DNA of 64,000 nt from RGIG4608 sp045651165 (GTDB taxonomy: Bacteria > Bacillota > Clostridia > Oscillospirales > CAG-272): the NCBI GenBank assembly GCA_045651165.1, contig JAZRRX010000056.1, forward strand, positions 1 through 64,000, in the 5' to 3' direction. Positions 53,040 to 63,269 of the stretch are shown piece after piece. The position numbers and the translations under genes were made by a program. How positions within the stretch are numbered: position 1 is the first letter of the stretch; the number at the start of each line of letters is the position of its first letter. Under the pieces are notes generated by a model. That model had not been told where the DNA came from, made no database searches, and saw nothing but the letters and a program-made list of their open reading frames with translations.

Positions 53040-53768
53040 ATGTCTGGACATAGTAAATGGAATAATATCAAACACAAAAAAGAGAAAACAGATGCTCAAA
53101 AGGCAAAAATTTTCACAAAAATAGGTAAGGAAATTACAGTTGCAGTTAAAGCAGGCGGTGGAGATCCTACTGTTAATGCTAAACTTCGTGATTTGATTGC
53201 TAAGGCAAAATCTAATAACGTACCCAACGATAATATTGAACGTACAATAAAAAAAGCTCTTGGTGAAACAAATACTGTTTACGAAGAAATCGTATATGAA
53301 GGCTATGGTCCTGCTGGTATTGCTGTTATTGTTGAAGCTTCAACTGATAATAGAAACAGAACTGCTGGTGACGTTCGTTCATATTTTTCAAAATTCAAGG
53401 GCAATCTTGGTCAAACAGGTTGCGTAAGCTATCTTTTCACAGAGCAGGGTGTTATCATTATTCTCAAAGAAAACGTTGCTGATGAAGATGCTCTTATGGA
53501 AACTGCTCTTGAAGCGGGAGCTTCTGATTTTGCAAGTGAAGAGGACGTATTTGAAATCTATACTGAACCCGATGATCTTTATGCAGTAAATGATGCACTT
53601 GTTGCAGCAGGTTATGAAATTGAATCTTGTGAAAAGGATAAAATTGCATCCAATTATGTAACACTTGATAATGACGATGATATCAAGTATATGAACCTTT
53701 TGCTTGAAAATCTTGAGGATCATGATGATGTTATGAACGTATATCATAACTGGGAAAATTGCGATTAA
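53040..53768 (+). CDS. yebC: YebC/PmpR family protein
   Basis: A 242-aa protein of the YebC/TACO1 family, once called transcriptional regulators and now linked to translation through difficult sequences. Start MSGHSKWNNIKHKKEKTDAQKAKIFTKIGKEI, middle NDNIERTIKKA and YEGYGPAGIAVIVEASTDNRNRT are hallmark blocks. Three-domain length is standard. It is monocistronic with its own promoter and terminator. Confidence 0.95.
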   Translation: MSGHSKWNNIKHKKEKTDAQKAKIFTKIGKEITVAVKAGGGDPTVNAKLRDLIAKAKSNNVPNDNIERTIKKALGETNTVYEEIVYEGYGPAGIAVIVEASTDNRNRTAGDVRSYFSKFKGNLGQTGCVSYLFTEQGVIIILKENVADEDALMETALEAGASDFASEEDVFEIYTEPDDLYAVNDALVAAGYEIESCEKDKIASNYVTLDNDDDIKYMNLLLENLEDHDDVMNVYHNWENCD

Positions 53769-53794
53769 TTGAATAATTTATCCAACAAAAATTA

Positions 53795-53830
53795 TCTCTG
53801 CAAGTTTTTTGACTTGCAGAGAATTTTTTT
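53795..53830 (+). terminator. yebC terminator
   Basis: An 11-bp stem TCTCTGCAAGT/ACTTGCAGAGA followed by A and seven T's. Confidence 0.9.
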
Positions 53831-53861
53831 GAAAAAATATTAATTTTTTATCAAAAAATGT

Positions 53862-53890
53862 TTGTAATTTACTAATATATATGTTATAAT
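53862..53890 (+). promoter_or_regulatory. Promoter of the cdaA operon
   Basis: TTGTAA (53862-53867), 17-bp spacer, TATAAT (53885-53890). Confidence 0.65.
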
Positions 53891-53952
53891 ATATTATGAT
53901 TATTATATCGGAATATTTACTTGCGATTTTACATATGTAGGAGGTATATTTT

Positions 53953-54849
53953 ATGCAACAATTCAAGCTGTTTTGGGATGCATTATCAAAAATTGCAGAG
54001 ATGCATGTGATTCATAGAGTGGAGCACGTTAGAATTATAGACATTTTTGATATTGCGTTATTGTCATTGGCTTTTTTCTTGATTGTAAGATTTGTAATGG
54101 AAAGACGTGCTGGACGTTTGGCACTTGGTCTTGTATTTATCATTTTTGCTGCTATTATAACAGCTTTTTTGGATATGAAAGCAATGATGCTTATTTTCAG
54201 CAATATGACTCAAGTTGGACTTATAGCACTTGTAGTAATGTTCCAACCAGAGTTGAGATCCGCACTAGAGAAAATAGGCAAGATATATATTCCTAACATA
54301 AAACACATTTCTACTGACAACAAAAACTCTGAGTATATTACCAATTCTATTGAAATTATTACAGAGGCTGCCTGTGACTTGTCCATGGAGAAAACAGGAG
54401 CTTTAATTGTAATTGAAAGAGATACTAAGCTCGGTGACCATATTAAAACAGGTACTGTGCTTAATGCTCAGTTGTCAAGTCAACTTCTTAAAAATATTTT
54501 CTATAATAAGGCGCCTCTTCATGATGGAGCTGTAATCCTTAGAAATTTTAGAATTCATTCCGCGGGTTGTTTCTTGCCTCTTTCCATGCAAGAGGGTATT
54601 GATCAATCTGTGGGTACAAGACATAGAGCTGCACTTGGTATTACAGAAGTTAGTGATTCTGTGGTTATAGTTGTTTCTGAAGAAACAGGCAAAATCTCCA
54701 TTGCTATTGATGGTCTTCTTAAACAAAATTATAATTATAAATCTTTGAAAAAGGAATTGACAAAGTTGCTTTTACCTAAAGATATGCCCAAAATCACTAA
54801 ACGCACAAAAACCAAAAAGGATGTAGAGAAAAAGGAGGAAAATGTATGA
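53953..54849 (+). CDS. cdaA: Diadenylate cyclase CdaA
   Basis: A 298-aa membrane enzyme making c-di-AMP from two ATP. Three helices fill the N-terminus (about 35-95), followed by the DAC domain with D191-G-A (LHDGAVILRN) and R223-H-R225 (GTRHRAALG). c-di-AMP controls potassium and osmolyte balance and cell-wall growth. AGGAGG precedes the ATG. It overlaps the YbbR-like gene by 4 nt. Confidence 0.96.
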   Translation: MQQFKLFWDALSKIAEMHVIHRVEHVRIIDIFDIALLSLAFFLIVRFVMERRAGRLALGLVFIIFAAIITAFLDMKAMMLIFSNMTQVGLIALVVMFQPELRSALEKIGKIYIPNIKHISTDNKNSEYITNSIEIITEAACDLSMEKTGALIVIERDTKLGDHIKTGTVLNAQLSSQLLKNIFYNKAPLHDGAVILRNFRIHSAGCFLPLSMQEGIDQSVGTRHRAALGITEVSDSVVIVVSEETGKISIAIDGLLKQNYNYKSLKKELTKLLLPKDMPKITKRTKTKKDVEKKEENV

Positions 54850-55265
54850 ATGTAGAACTTAACAATTCTTCTGAATATGAAGTTGAATACGTAGAGAAAG
54901 AAGATAGCGCTCCTGTTAAGAAATATAGAAAATTTCAGCTACTTATATACTTGGGTTGTCTTCTTCTTGCGTTCTTGGTTTGGTGTTATGCAAACTACCT
55001 CGACGATCCTATAATTCAAAAAGAAGTAACATTAGTGATTACATTAGATGGTGTTCATAGTGACAAATTACTTAGAAGTACGCATAAAATAGTAATTTAT
55101 GGAGAGGAATCAGTAATCTCTAAAATCCATGAAATTAAAAACAATGTAAATCAAAATGAGTTTGATGAAGGTAGCACAACAATAACTAAAGAAATTGATT
55201 TTCCTGAGGGAGTTCATAGTCATGTAACCACTGTGGAAATAAAATTGAGAGATGAATCTAAATGA
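54846..55265 (+). CDS. Short CdaR/YbbR-like membrane protein
   Basis: A 139-aa protein: charged cytoplasmic N-terminus (about 1-30), one membrane helix (LLIYLGCLLLAFLVWCYAN), and about 85 outside residues with a beta-rich fold (EVTLVITLDGVHSDKL..VIYGEESVISKI). CdaR, the regulator of CdaA, has this topology but normally carries three or four YbbR repeats and is 300-480 aa long; here there is room for only about one. The start overlaps the cdaA stop and the stop overlaps the next ATG (both 4-nt overlaps). A CdaA partner by context. Confidence 0.75.
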   Translation: MNVELNNSSEYEVEYVEKEDSAPVKKYRKFQLLIYLGCLLLAFLVWCYANYLDDPIIQKEVTLVITLDGVHSDKLLRSTHKIVIYGEESVISKIHEIKNNVNQNEFDEGSTTITKEIDFPEGVHSHVTTVEIKLRDESK

Positions 55266-56848
55266 CTAAATTATTGATAAGTAATATCAAGATTAGCTTG
55301 GAAGATAGTGAAACAAGTGCAATAGTCCGCGCAAAAAAGATTTTGAGTAGAGAAAAAATAAATATTAATGATTTTGAATTTTCTATTTTTAAAAAATCGA
55401 TTGACGCCAGGGATAAAAATCATATATTGCTTGTATATACTGTTTTAGCTACTTCATTATTTGATGTTGAAATTCCTACGACTTCCAATATTAGAGTGTT
55501 TGATGATGCTAATATTGATTTGCAATATGGCAATGAATGTCTTTGTGGAAGACCTTTGATAGTTGGAATGGGGCCTGCAGGCATGTTTTGTGCTTTAATG
55601 TTGGCTGAAAATGGATATAATCCCATAATAATAGATCGTGGTGATTGTGTCGCTGACAGAACTCGAGCATTGGAAAAATTTATCACAGCAGGACAACTTG
55701 ATACAGAATCCAATGTTCAGTTTGGTGCTGGAGGTGCAGGAACCTTCTCTGATGGCAAACTTACCACAAGAATTAATGATAGCATGTGTAATTATGTGCT
55801 TTCACGCTTTGTTGAGTTTGGTGCGCCAAAAGAGATATTGACCAAAGCAAAACCACATATAGGAACTGATATTTTAACATCAGTGGTAGAAAATATTCTA
55901 ACAAAAATTGAACATTTGGGTGGCACAGTCATATATAGATGCAGAATGGATGATATCAATTCTGCATCAGATTATATAGAAGCTATAACTACTAAGGGCG
56001 CATTCAAGACCAATGCATTGGTCTTGGCTCTTGGACATAGTGCGAGAGACACATATAGAATGTTGCTTTCACACAATCTTGTGGTTGAACCTAAGCCGTA
56101 TTCTATTGGAGTTCGTGTTGAGCATTTACAGAAAGATATTGATAATGCTCTTTATGGAAAATACGCGGGACATCCCAAACTTAATGTTGGCGAATATAAC
56201 CTTTCTGACACAAATGGAAGAGGAGTTTATACGTTTTGTATGTGCCCTGGTGGTGAGGTAGTACCTGCTACTTCAATGGAAAACGGAGTTTGTGTTAATG
56301 GTATGAGTAAGTTTGCTCGTGATGGAATTAATGCAAACTGTGCGGTCAACGTTTCTGTTAACAGAGATGATTACGGGAACACTCCATACAAAGCAATTGA
56401 ATTCCAAGAAGCACTTGAAAAAAGAGCTTTTGTTGCTGGTGGAGGAAAATATTATGCACCAATTCAACTTATGGGTGATTTCCTTGAAGATAGAGCAGAG
56501 AATCTCCCTTCCAGAATTTTGCCAACATATGCAGGTGGTTCAAGAACAACTGTAACAAATCTCTCCGATATTTTACCCAAGTTTGTTAGTGAAAGATTAA
56601 AAGAAGGCTTTCTTTCTTTTGATAGAAAAATAAAGGGTTTTGCTGTTGCGGATGCTGTGTTAACTGGTGTTGAAACACGTACATCTGCTCCAGTACGTAT
56701 TATGAGAAGCGAAAAATTGACTTCAATATCAGAACCATATATTTATCCTTGTGGAGAAGGTGCTGGTTATGCAGGAGGTATTATGAGCTCTGCAGTTGAT
56801 GGTATTAAGGTCGCAATTGAAATTATGAAAAAATATAAACCCGAGTAA
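55262..56848 (+). CDS. FAD-dependent dehydrogenase, COG2509 family
   Basis: A 528-aa flavoprotein. An N-terminal domain of about 90 residues (LLISNIKISLEDSE..AKKILS) precedes the FAD fold with LIVGMGPAGMFCALMLAENGYNPIIIDRG. The signature QFGAGGAGTFSDGKLTTR and the C-terminal YPCGEGAGYAGGIMSSAVDGI are typical of this uncharacterised family, which is common in Clostridia near cdaA/glmM. Here glmM is not adjacent. The reaction is unknown. Confidence 0.88.
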   Translation: MTKLLISNIKISLEDSETSAIVRAKKILSREKININDFEFSIFKKSIDARDKNHILLVYTVLATSLFDVEIPTTSNIRVFDDANIDLQYGNECLCGRPLIVGMGPAGMFCALMLAENGYNPIIIDRGDCVADRTRALEKFITAGQLDTESNVQFGAGGAGTFSDGKLTTRINDSMCNYVLSRFVEFGAPKEILTKAKPHIGTDILTSVVENILTKIEHLGGTVIYRCRMDDINSASDYIEAITTKGAFKTNALVLALGHSARDTYRMLLSHNLVVEPKPYSIGVRVEHLQKDIDNALYGKYAGHPKLNVGEYNLSDTNGRGVYTFCMCPGGEVVPATSMENGVCVNGMSKFARDGINANCAVNVSVNRDDYGNTPYKAIEFQEALEKRAFVAGGGKYYAPIQLMGDFLEDRAENLPSRILPTYAGGSRTTVTNLSDILPKFVSERLKEGFLSFDRKIKGFAVADAVLTGVETRTSAPVRIMRSEKLTSISEPYIYPCGEGAGYAGGIMSSAVDGIKVAIEIMKKYKPE

Positions 56849-56872
56849 ATTATGTTTTAAGGAGGTGCGCAA

Positions 56873-59086
56873 ATGAATGCTAAAAAGACTGTTTGGTCAT
56901 CTAAGTTTGTTGAAACTGAAGAAGCCAAATTTGCCGTAGCTGATATTGCAAATAAAAATAAAATATCTGAAATTTGCGCTTCCTTGCTTTATAATCGCGG
57001 ATATAAGAATGCAGATGAAGCAACAAAATTTCTAACTTTCAATGACGTGGTTATGTATTCTCCGCTGTTGTTAAAAGATGTGGAGAAAGCAGTTGAACGT
57101 ATTCAATTAGCATTGAAGAATAACGAAAGAATTGTTATTTACGGTGATTATGATGTCGACGGCGTAACATCTGTAACGATGCTTTATACATATCTTAAAA
57201 ATCTTGGTGCTCAAGTGAGTTACTATATCCCCGATCGTATCGGTGAAGGATATGGTTTGTCAGTTAATGCAATTCAACTTCTTTCATCGTATAACGTGTC
57301 TTTAATTATTACAGTTGATACAGGTGTAACTGCGGTTAATGAGGTTGTGTATGCATCTTCTCTTGGCATAGATGTTATAGTAACAGACCACCATGAATGC
57401 CAACCCGTATTGCCCGATGCGGTTGCTGTTATTAATCCTCACAGAAGTGATTGTAATTATCCATTTAAATCATTGGCTGGAGTAGGAGTTATTTTCAAGG
57501 TTATCTGTGCCTTTGAAATTTTGAACTTTTATGGGCGCGAAAGAGAAGCCGAGGCGGTTAAGTCTATTTATTATAGATTTGCTGATCTTGCGGCAATTGG
57601 AACAATTGCAGACGTAATGCCAATCACTGATGAAAATAGAATTATCGTTAAATTTGGATTGGCAATGCTTGAAAATACCGAAAGAATTGGTTTAAAAGCT
57701 CTTATGGAAGCAGCAAATTTAGGAGCAAATCCTAACGTTAGACCTGTTGTTGAAAATCAATCTAAACGAGCTAAACCCAGAAAAATAAATTCTACATATA
57801 TTGGTTTTACAATAGCTCCTCGTATTAATGCTGCGGGAAGAATAAGTAGTGCCACGAAGGCAGTGGAACTTTTATTGGCTGATGATAAAGATACTGCTGA
57901 AAGATTAGCATATGAACTTTGTGAAATCAATTATAGAAGACAAATTGAAGAAAATAAGATTGCCGAAGAGGCATATAAGAAAATAGAGAAAGAGCTTGAT
58001 GTTAATTATCAAAAAGTTATCGTTGTCAGTGATGACGAGTGGCTTCAGGGAGTAATAGGCATAGTTTCTTCTAAAATCACTGATAAATTTGGCTTGCCCT
58101 CTATTTTAATATCTTTTGAAGGTGCATCCGATGGAATTCAAAGTGAATTGGATGTAGGAAAGGGTTCAGGACGAAGCATTAAAGGATTCAATCTCGTTGA
58201 AGCACTGTCTGATTCACAAGAATTACTTGTGAAGTTTGGTGGACATGAATTGGCCGCAGGGTTGTCTATAAGAAGAAAAGATATTGAAGCTTTTCGTCAA
58301 AAAATAAATAATTACGCTGATAAAATGATGTCCGAAGAAGACTTGTATTTTAAAATTGAAGCAGATAGAGAACTGAATATTCAGGATATGTCAATGGATC
58401 TTGTAAAAGAAATTTCCTTGTTAGAGCCTTTTGGCAACATGAATCCTGCTCCCAATTTTATTATTAAAGGACTTAAAGTTCAGCGAGCATCACTTATAGG
58501 AACAGGAAATCATTCAAAATTCATCTTTGAAAAAGATGGACAAACTATCAATGCAGTTATGTTTCAAAAATCATATCTCAATCTTAATATCAATGAGAAT
58601 GATATGGTTGATGTTTTGTTCACACTTGACATTAATAAATTTAACAACGTTGAAAGTTTGCAAATGATAATTCAGGATATAAGACATTCAGAAGAATATT
58701 TGGAATATTTTTCAAATGAGATTTCACTTTATCGTTCAATCAAAAATGGCTATAAATATTATGAGAATGATAAGATAATACCTACGCGAGATGATTTTGT
58801 ATCTGTTTATTCATTATTAAGAAGTGAATATAGAACAGGCAATGATATGATGAGAGAAATAGAAATATATCATAAGTTATCTCGAATGAAGGATGTTGAC
58901 ATTAGACTAGCAAAACTCAAAATTATTTTAGACATAATGAATGAGTTGAACATTTGTGCTATTGAAGAAGTCAGTCCTGGTATTTATCAATACGAAATTT
59001 ACTTTAATTCCGAAAAAACCAATATAGAAAAATCTTCTATATTGAGAAAAATAAAAAATCAATGTATTAAGGATAATGGAGATTAA
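56873..59086 (+). CDS. recJ: Single-stranded-DNA-specific exonuclease RecJ
   Basis: A 737-aa DHH-family nuclease with Mn2+-dependent 5'-3' activity in recombination and repair. DHH motifs: YGDYDVDGVTS, VDTGVTA, VTDHHECQPVLP, and the DHHA1 region with GSGRSIKGFNLVEAL and FGGHELAAGLS. A C-terminal extension of about 180 residues (from about 560) follows the OB fold, as in Firmicutes RecJ. AAGGAGG precedes the ATG. Confidence 0.94.
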   Translation: MNAKKTVWSSKFVETEEAKFAVADIANKNKISEICASLLYNRGYKNADEATKFLTFNDVVMYSPLLLKDVEKAVERIQLALKNNERIVIYGDYDVDGVTSVTMLYTYLKNLGAQVSYYIPDRIGEGYGLSVNAIQLLSSYNVSLIITVDTGVTAVNEVVYASSLGIDVIVTDHHECQPVLPDAVAVINPHRSDCNYPFKSLAGVGVIFKVICAFEILNFYGREREAEAVKSIYYRFADLAAIGTIADVMPITDENRIIVKFGLAMLENTERIGLKALMEAANLGANPNVRPVVENQSKRAKPRKINSTYIGFTIAPRINAAGRISSATKAVELLLADDKDTAERLAYELCEINYRRQIEENKIAEEAYKKIEKELDVNYQKVIVVSDDEWLQGVIGIVSSKITDKFGLPSILISFEGASDGIQSELDVGKGSGRSIKGFNLVEALSDSQELLVKFGGHELAAGLSIRRKDIEAFRQKINNYADKMMSEEDLYFKIEADRELNIQDMSMDLVKEISLLEPFGNMNPAPNFIIKGLKVQRASLIGTGNHSKFIFEKDGQTINAVMFQKSYLNLNINENDMVDVLFTLDINKFNNVESLQMIIQDIRHSEEYLEYFSNEISLYRSIKNGYKYYENDKIIPTRDDFVSVYSLLRSEYRTGNDMMREIEIYHKLSRMKDVDIRLAKLKIILDIMNELNICAIEEVSPGIYQYEIYFNSEKTNIEKSSILRKIKNQCIKDNGD

Positions 59087-59087
59087 T

Positions 59088-61295
59088 ATGTCCACTTCGC
59101 ATAATGATATCAACAAACTGATTACCATGCTTAAGGCAACGGGTAAAAAATATGATATCGAAAAAATAGAACAAGCATATGAATACGCGCGTATTCTTCA
59201 TGAAGGACAATTTAGAGCTAGTGGAGAAGCGTATATATCCCATCCTATTGCTGTTGCAGAGATAGTTGCAGGACTTGAACTGGATACCGACTCAATTTGT
59301 GCTGCGTTATTACACGATACGGTAGAGGATTGTGCTGAAAAAACTAATTTAAAAGAAATAGAAAAGCTCTTTGGTGAAGATGTAGCTATGCTTGTTGACG
59401 GATTAACAAAGATAGTTACTCTTAAAGTCGAAGATAAGGAAGAAGCACATATTGAAACACTTAGAAAAATGCTTCTTGCAATGTCTAAAGACGTAAGAGT
59501 TATATTTATCAAGCTTTGCGACCGTCTTCACAATATGAGAACGCTTGATGCAAAACCTGATGCCAAGAGAAGAATTACTGCTCTTGAAACTATGCAGGTA
59601 TATGCGCCCTTGGCTCACCGTCTCGGTATGCAGAAAATCAAGCAGGAGCTTGAAAATCTTGGCTTGAAGTATATTGACCCCATTGGCTATGATGAGGTTA
59701 AAATCAATATTGAAAGAAAATACGGTCAAAGTTTACATTTCATTGAGGACGTGCGTTTGTTAGTAGATAACAAGCTCAGAGAAAATAATATTAAGTTTAC
59801 TCTTGAGGGACGTATCAAAACAGTTTATAGTATATACAAGAAAATGTATAACCAAAATAAGAGCTTCGATGAGATATTTGACTTTTATGCTTTGCGTATA
59901 ATCGTTGACTCCGAGCTTGATTGTTATACGGCTCTTGGTCTTATTCATGAAATGTTCAATTCCGTTCCTGGTAGATTTAAGGATTATATTTCCACACCTA
60001 AACCTAATATGTATCGTTCACTTCATACAACGGTTATTGGTAAATATGGTATTCCTTTTGAGGTTCAGATAAGAACTTGGGAGATGCATCATATAGCTGA
60101 ATACGGTGTGGCTGCCCATTGGAAATATAAGTCGGGTGAAAAGTCTAAAGAAGAAATTGATAAGAAGCTTGAGTGGATTTCAAGACTTCTTGAAACAGAG
60201 GATGAAACCAGAGACCCTGAAGAGTTTATGCAAGCTCTCAAGATTGATATCTTCCGCGACGAAACATTCGTGTTTACTCCCAAGGGAGATGTTATGGCGC
60301 TTCCGCAAGGTGCTACTGTAATCGACTTTGCTTATGCAATCCACAGTGCCGTGGGCAATAAGATGATTGGTGCAAAGATAAACGGTATGATTGTTCCGAT
60401 TGACCGTGTTTTGCAAAATGGTGAAATTGTTGAGATACTCACATCTTCTGCATCAAAAGGACCAAGCAGAGACTGGCTTAAAATAGTTGCAACCAGTGAT
60501 GCTAAAAATAGAATTCGTCAGTGGTTCAAAAAAGAAAAAAGAGCAGACAATATTATTCTTGGACGCTCAATGATAGAGGGAGAAATCAAAAAAGCGGGAT
60601 TTGTTGTAAATGAAGCAACAAGAACCGAAGCAGTTGAAAACGTTGCAATAAGAAATGGCTTTGCAACTGCAGATGACCTCTATAATACTATAGGATATGG
60701 TGGTTTGCCGATTTCCAAAGTGCGCAACAAAATTGTTGATGAAGTTGCAAAAATGGTTGCACCCGTTGAGGTTGCCCCTGTTGTTACTGAAGAAAATATG
60801 GTAACCACAAAACCCAAGAAAATTAAATCTAACAGTGGAATTATAGTCGATGGCGAAAGTGGATGTAGCGTTAAATTTGCAAAATGTTGCAATCCATTGC
60901 CAGGTGATAAAGTTGTTGGATTTATTACAAAGGGATATGGAATATCTATTCATAAATGCGACTGTCCTAACGTAATCAATGGTCAGAAAAATCCTGATTA
61001 TGCTGAACGTTGGGTTACTGCATCTTGGGATGAGGATTCCCATTCAAAGAGAAGCTTGTTTGAAGCTAATCTTCAAATTCGAGTTGACGATAGAATTGGT
61101 ATGCTTGCAGATATTTCTGTAGCACTGGCTGATATGAGAGTTGATATTCTTCAAATCAATGTGCAAACTTCATCAGGTGGATCACTCGTTACTCTTAAGG
61201 TTGGTTGCAAGAATACTGAGCACTATGATTCTATTGTGTCGAGATTGCGTTCCATTCCCGGAATTTATGATGTTTATCGAGGATTTTTTAATTAA
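59088..61295 (+). CDS. rel: Bifunctional (p)ppGpp synthetase/hydrolase Rel
   Basis: A 735-aa RelA/SpoT homolog. HD hydrolase domain (SHPIAVA, LLHDTVED, KLCDRLHNMRTL), synthetase domain (GRIKTVYSIYKKM, DFYALRIIVD, YRSLHTTV), TGS domain (about 390-450), a helical and zinc-finger region (KFAKCCNPLPGD, HKCDCPN), and a C-terminal ACT domain. Both activities look intact. ATG 59088 follows GGAG at the end of recJ (1-nt gap). recJ-rel-dtd is a common Firmicutes order. Confidence 0.96.
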   Translation: MSTSHNDINKLITMLKATGKKYDIEKIEQAYEYARILHEGQFRASGEAYISHPIAVAEIVAGLELDTDSICAALLHDTVEDCAEKTNLKEIEKLFGEDVAMLVDGLTKIVTLKVEDKEEAHIETLRKMLLAMSKDVRVIFIKLCDRLHNMRTLDAKPDAKRRITALETMQVYAPLAHRLGMQKIKQELENLGLKYIDPIGYDEVKINIERKYGQSLHFIEDVRLLVDNKLRENNIKFTLEGRIKTVYSIYKKMYNQNKSFDEIFDFYALRIIVDSELDCYTALGLIHEMFNSVPGRFKDYISTPKPNMYRSLHTTVIGKYGIPFEVQIRTWEMHHIAEYGVAAHWKYKSGEKSKEEIDKKLEWISRLLETEDETRDPEEFMQALKIDIFRDETFVFTPKGDVMALPQGATVIDFAYAIHSAVGNKMIGAKINGMIVPIDRVLQNGEIVEILTSSASKGPSRDWLKIVATSDAKNRIRQWFKKEKRADNIILGRSMIEGEIKKAGFVVNEATRTEAVENVAIRNGFATADDLYNTIGYGGLPISKVRNKIVDEVAKMVAPVEVAPVVTEENMVTTKPKKIKSNSGIIVDGESGCSVKFAKCCNPLPGDKVVGFITKGYGISIHKCDCPNVINGQKNPDYAERWVTASWDEDSHSKRSLFEANLQIRVDDRIGMLADISVALADMRVDILQINVQTSSGGSLVTLKVGCKNTEHYDSIVSRLRSIPGIYDVYRGFFN

Positions 61296-61306
61296 GAGGT
61301 TTATTT

Positions 61307-61756
61307 ATGATTGCTGTTATTCAAAGAGTTCAAAACTCTAGCGTATCAATAGATGGAAAAGTTAACGGAGAATGCTCCAACGGACTTATGATCCTTTTAG
61401 GTGTTGCTAAGGGAGATACAGAAGAAGATGCAAGATTGCTTGCTACCAAAATAGCCAAATTGAGAATATTTTGTGATGAAAATGACAAAATGAATCTTTC
61501 CATTAAGGACGTTGATGGCGAAGTACTTGTTGTATCCCAATTTACTTTGCTTGCCAATTATAAGAAGGGCAATAGACCGGATTATTTTGGCGCTGCAGAG
61601 CCTAGTGTGGCAATTCCTTTATACGAATACTTTGTAGAATTAATGCGTTCAGAGGTAAAACATGTCGGAACAGGCATTTTTGGAGCAGATATGAAAGTAA
61701 GTATATTGAATGATGGACCAGTTACTATTGTAATGGATAGCAATCAACTTAAATAA
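61307..61756 (+). CDS. dtd: D-aminoacyl-tRNA deacylase
   Basis: A 149-aa enzyme that clears D-amino acids from tRNA. Hallmarks: MIAVIQRVQNSSVSIDGK, GLMILLGVAKGDTEEDA, the catalytic SQFTLLANYKKGNRPDYFGAA and the cross-subunit Gly-cisPro region, here NDGPVTI. AAGAGG precedes the ATG, 11 nt after rel. Confidence 0.95.
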   Translation: MIAVIQRVQNSSVSIDGKVNGECSNGLMILLGVAKGDTEEDARLLATKIAKLRIFCDENDKMNLSIKDVDGEVLVVSQFTLLANYKKGNRPDYFGAAEPSVAIPLYEYFVELMRSEVKHVGTGIFGADMKVSILNDGPVTIVMDSNQLK

Positions 61757-61770
61757 TTAGGAGAAGTTAA

Positions 61771-63255
61771 ATGAAATTAACAGTAAAAGGAGATATCAAT
61801 GCGTTTTATGTTCAAACATTATGCATGATATTCTTTCCTGGAGAAAAATTTTCACAAGATCAAGAAATAACTGAAGATGTTCCTGTTATGGAGGTTTTGG
61901 TTATTAATAGTGATACAGGTTCTTATGCCAAAGCAACTCTTACTTTTCAAGGGAAGTCTGCTATGGCAGAAAAAACGGTGGACTTTGCGCCTGAAGTAAC
62001 CAAGCAAAGAACTGCTAAAATTGCTGCGGGTAATGTTGTTCTTGCCGTTGGAAGTGAAATTCTTGGATATAGACCATCTTGGGGAATGTTGACTGGTGTT
62101 AGACCATCTAAAGTTGCCATGGAGATGCTTTTAAATGGAAATACTAAGGCTAAAACGAGAAAAATACTCAACAATGATTATTTTGTTATTCCTAAAAAAG
62201 CAGCATTGGCTACGGATATCGCACGTAGAGAACAAAAGTTAATGGGCAATCCGAATATTCGTGATTGTAGTATTTATGTATCTATTCCTTTTTGTCCTTC
62301 ACGTTGCTCATATTGTTCATTTGTATCTTATACTACGCCCAAGCTTCTTTCATTGATACCTGCTTATCTTGATAAGCTTTGCGATGAGCTTTCTGTTTTG
62401 CTTGATACAGTTAATGAGCTCAAATTGAATCTTAAAACTATATATATTGGTGGTGGAACACCTACAATCCTTACTGAAACTCAATTAGAAAAGCTCCTTT
62501 CTCTTATTGATAGTAAGATAGATGTGAATTCTCTTGAAGAATTTACATTGGAGGGTGGTCGTCCTGATACTATTACCGCTGAAAAGCTTGCTGTGGCTAA
62601 GAAATACGGAATAACGCGAGTAAGCGTTAATCCACAGTCGCTTAATGAACAAGTTATTAAGTCTATAGGAAGAAGTCATAGCATTGAAGAATTTTATCGT
62701 GCATTTGATATTGCCAAAAATTCGGGTATAAAGTGTATCAATACTGACCTTATTGCAGGATTGCCTGGTGATAATTTCAAGTATTTCTCATCTACATTTG
62801 ATAAGATAATTGCTCTTGAACCTGAAAATATAACTGTACATACTTTTTGTGTAAAAAAAGCTGCTGATATATTGGCTCAAAACCACAATATATATTCCAT
62901 TCGTGGCGGAGATGTTGGAAAATGTGTTGATTATTCTCAGTTAAGAGCTCAAGCGGCAGGATATGTGCCTTATTATATGTATAGACAAAAAAATACTGTT
63001 GGCAATTTTGAAAACGTTGGATTTGCTCTTGAAGGTACTGAGGGTCTTTATAATATTTATATGATGGAAGAAGTCCATTCGATTCTTTCTGTTGGCGCAG
63101 GAGCTGTTACCAAGTTGGTGGAGTACTATCCAGCTAATATTGCATCTACAAAGATAATAAGACATTTTAATCCTAAATACCCTTACGAATATCTTGATAA
63201 TTATAATACTTCTGCTATAATAGACGAGATAAAGAAGTTTTATGAATTTCATTAA
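61771..63255 (+). CDS. hemZ: Oxygen-independent coproporphyrinogen dehydrogenase-like radical SAM protein HemZ
   Basis: A 494-aa radical SAM enzyme. The cluster motif CxxxCxxC is CPSRCSYC in SIPFCPSRCSYCSF; YIGGGTPTILTETQL and SVNPQSLNEQVIKSIGRSH follow. An N-terminal domain of about 160 residues (with WGMLTGVRPSK) is specific to the HemZ group of Firmicutes. HemZ acts on coproporphyrinogen in B. subtilis, but no other haem genes are seen here, so the true substrate is open. AGGAG precedes the ATG. Confidence 0.9.
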   Translation: MKLTVKGDINAFYVQTLCMIFFPGEKFSQDQEITEDVPVMEVLVINSDTGSYAKATLTFQGKSAMAEKTVDFAPEVTKQRTAKIAAGNVVLAVGSEILGYRPSWGMLTGVRPSKVAMEMLLNGNTKAKTRKILNNDYFVIPKKAALATDIARREQKLMGNPNIRDCSIYVSIPFCPSRCSYCSFVSYTTPKLLSLIPAYLDKLCDELSVLLDTVNELKLNLKTIYIGGGTPTILTETQLEKLLSLIDSKIDVNSLEEFTLEGGRPDTITAEKLAVAKKYGITRVSVNPQSLNEQVIKSIGRSHSIEEFYRAFDIAKNSGIKCINTDLIAGLPGDNFKYFSSTFDKIIALEPENITVHTFCVKKAADILAQNHNIYSIRGGDVGKCVDYSQLRAQAAGYVPYYMYRQKNTVGNFENVGFALEGTEGLYNIYMMEEVHSILSVGAGAVTKLVEYYPANIASTKIIRHFNPKYPYEYLDNYNTSAIIDEIKKFYEFH

Positions 63256-63269
63256 TTGGGAGATAAGAT

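Noticed and set aside
60567..61043. 158-codon minus-strand frame inside rel
   Set aside because: Antisense shadow of a well-conserved gene; residue content is typical of reversed coding sequence.
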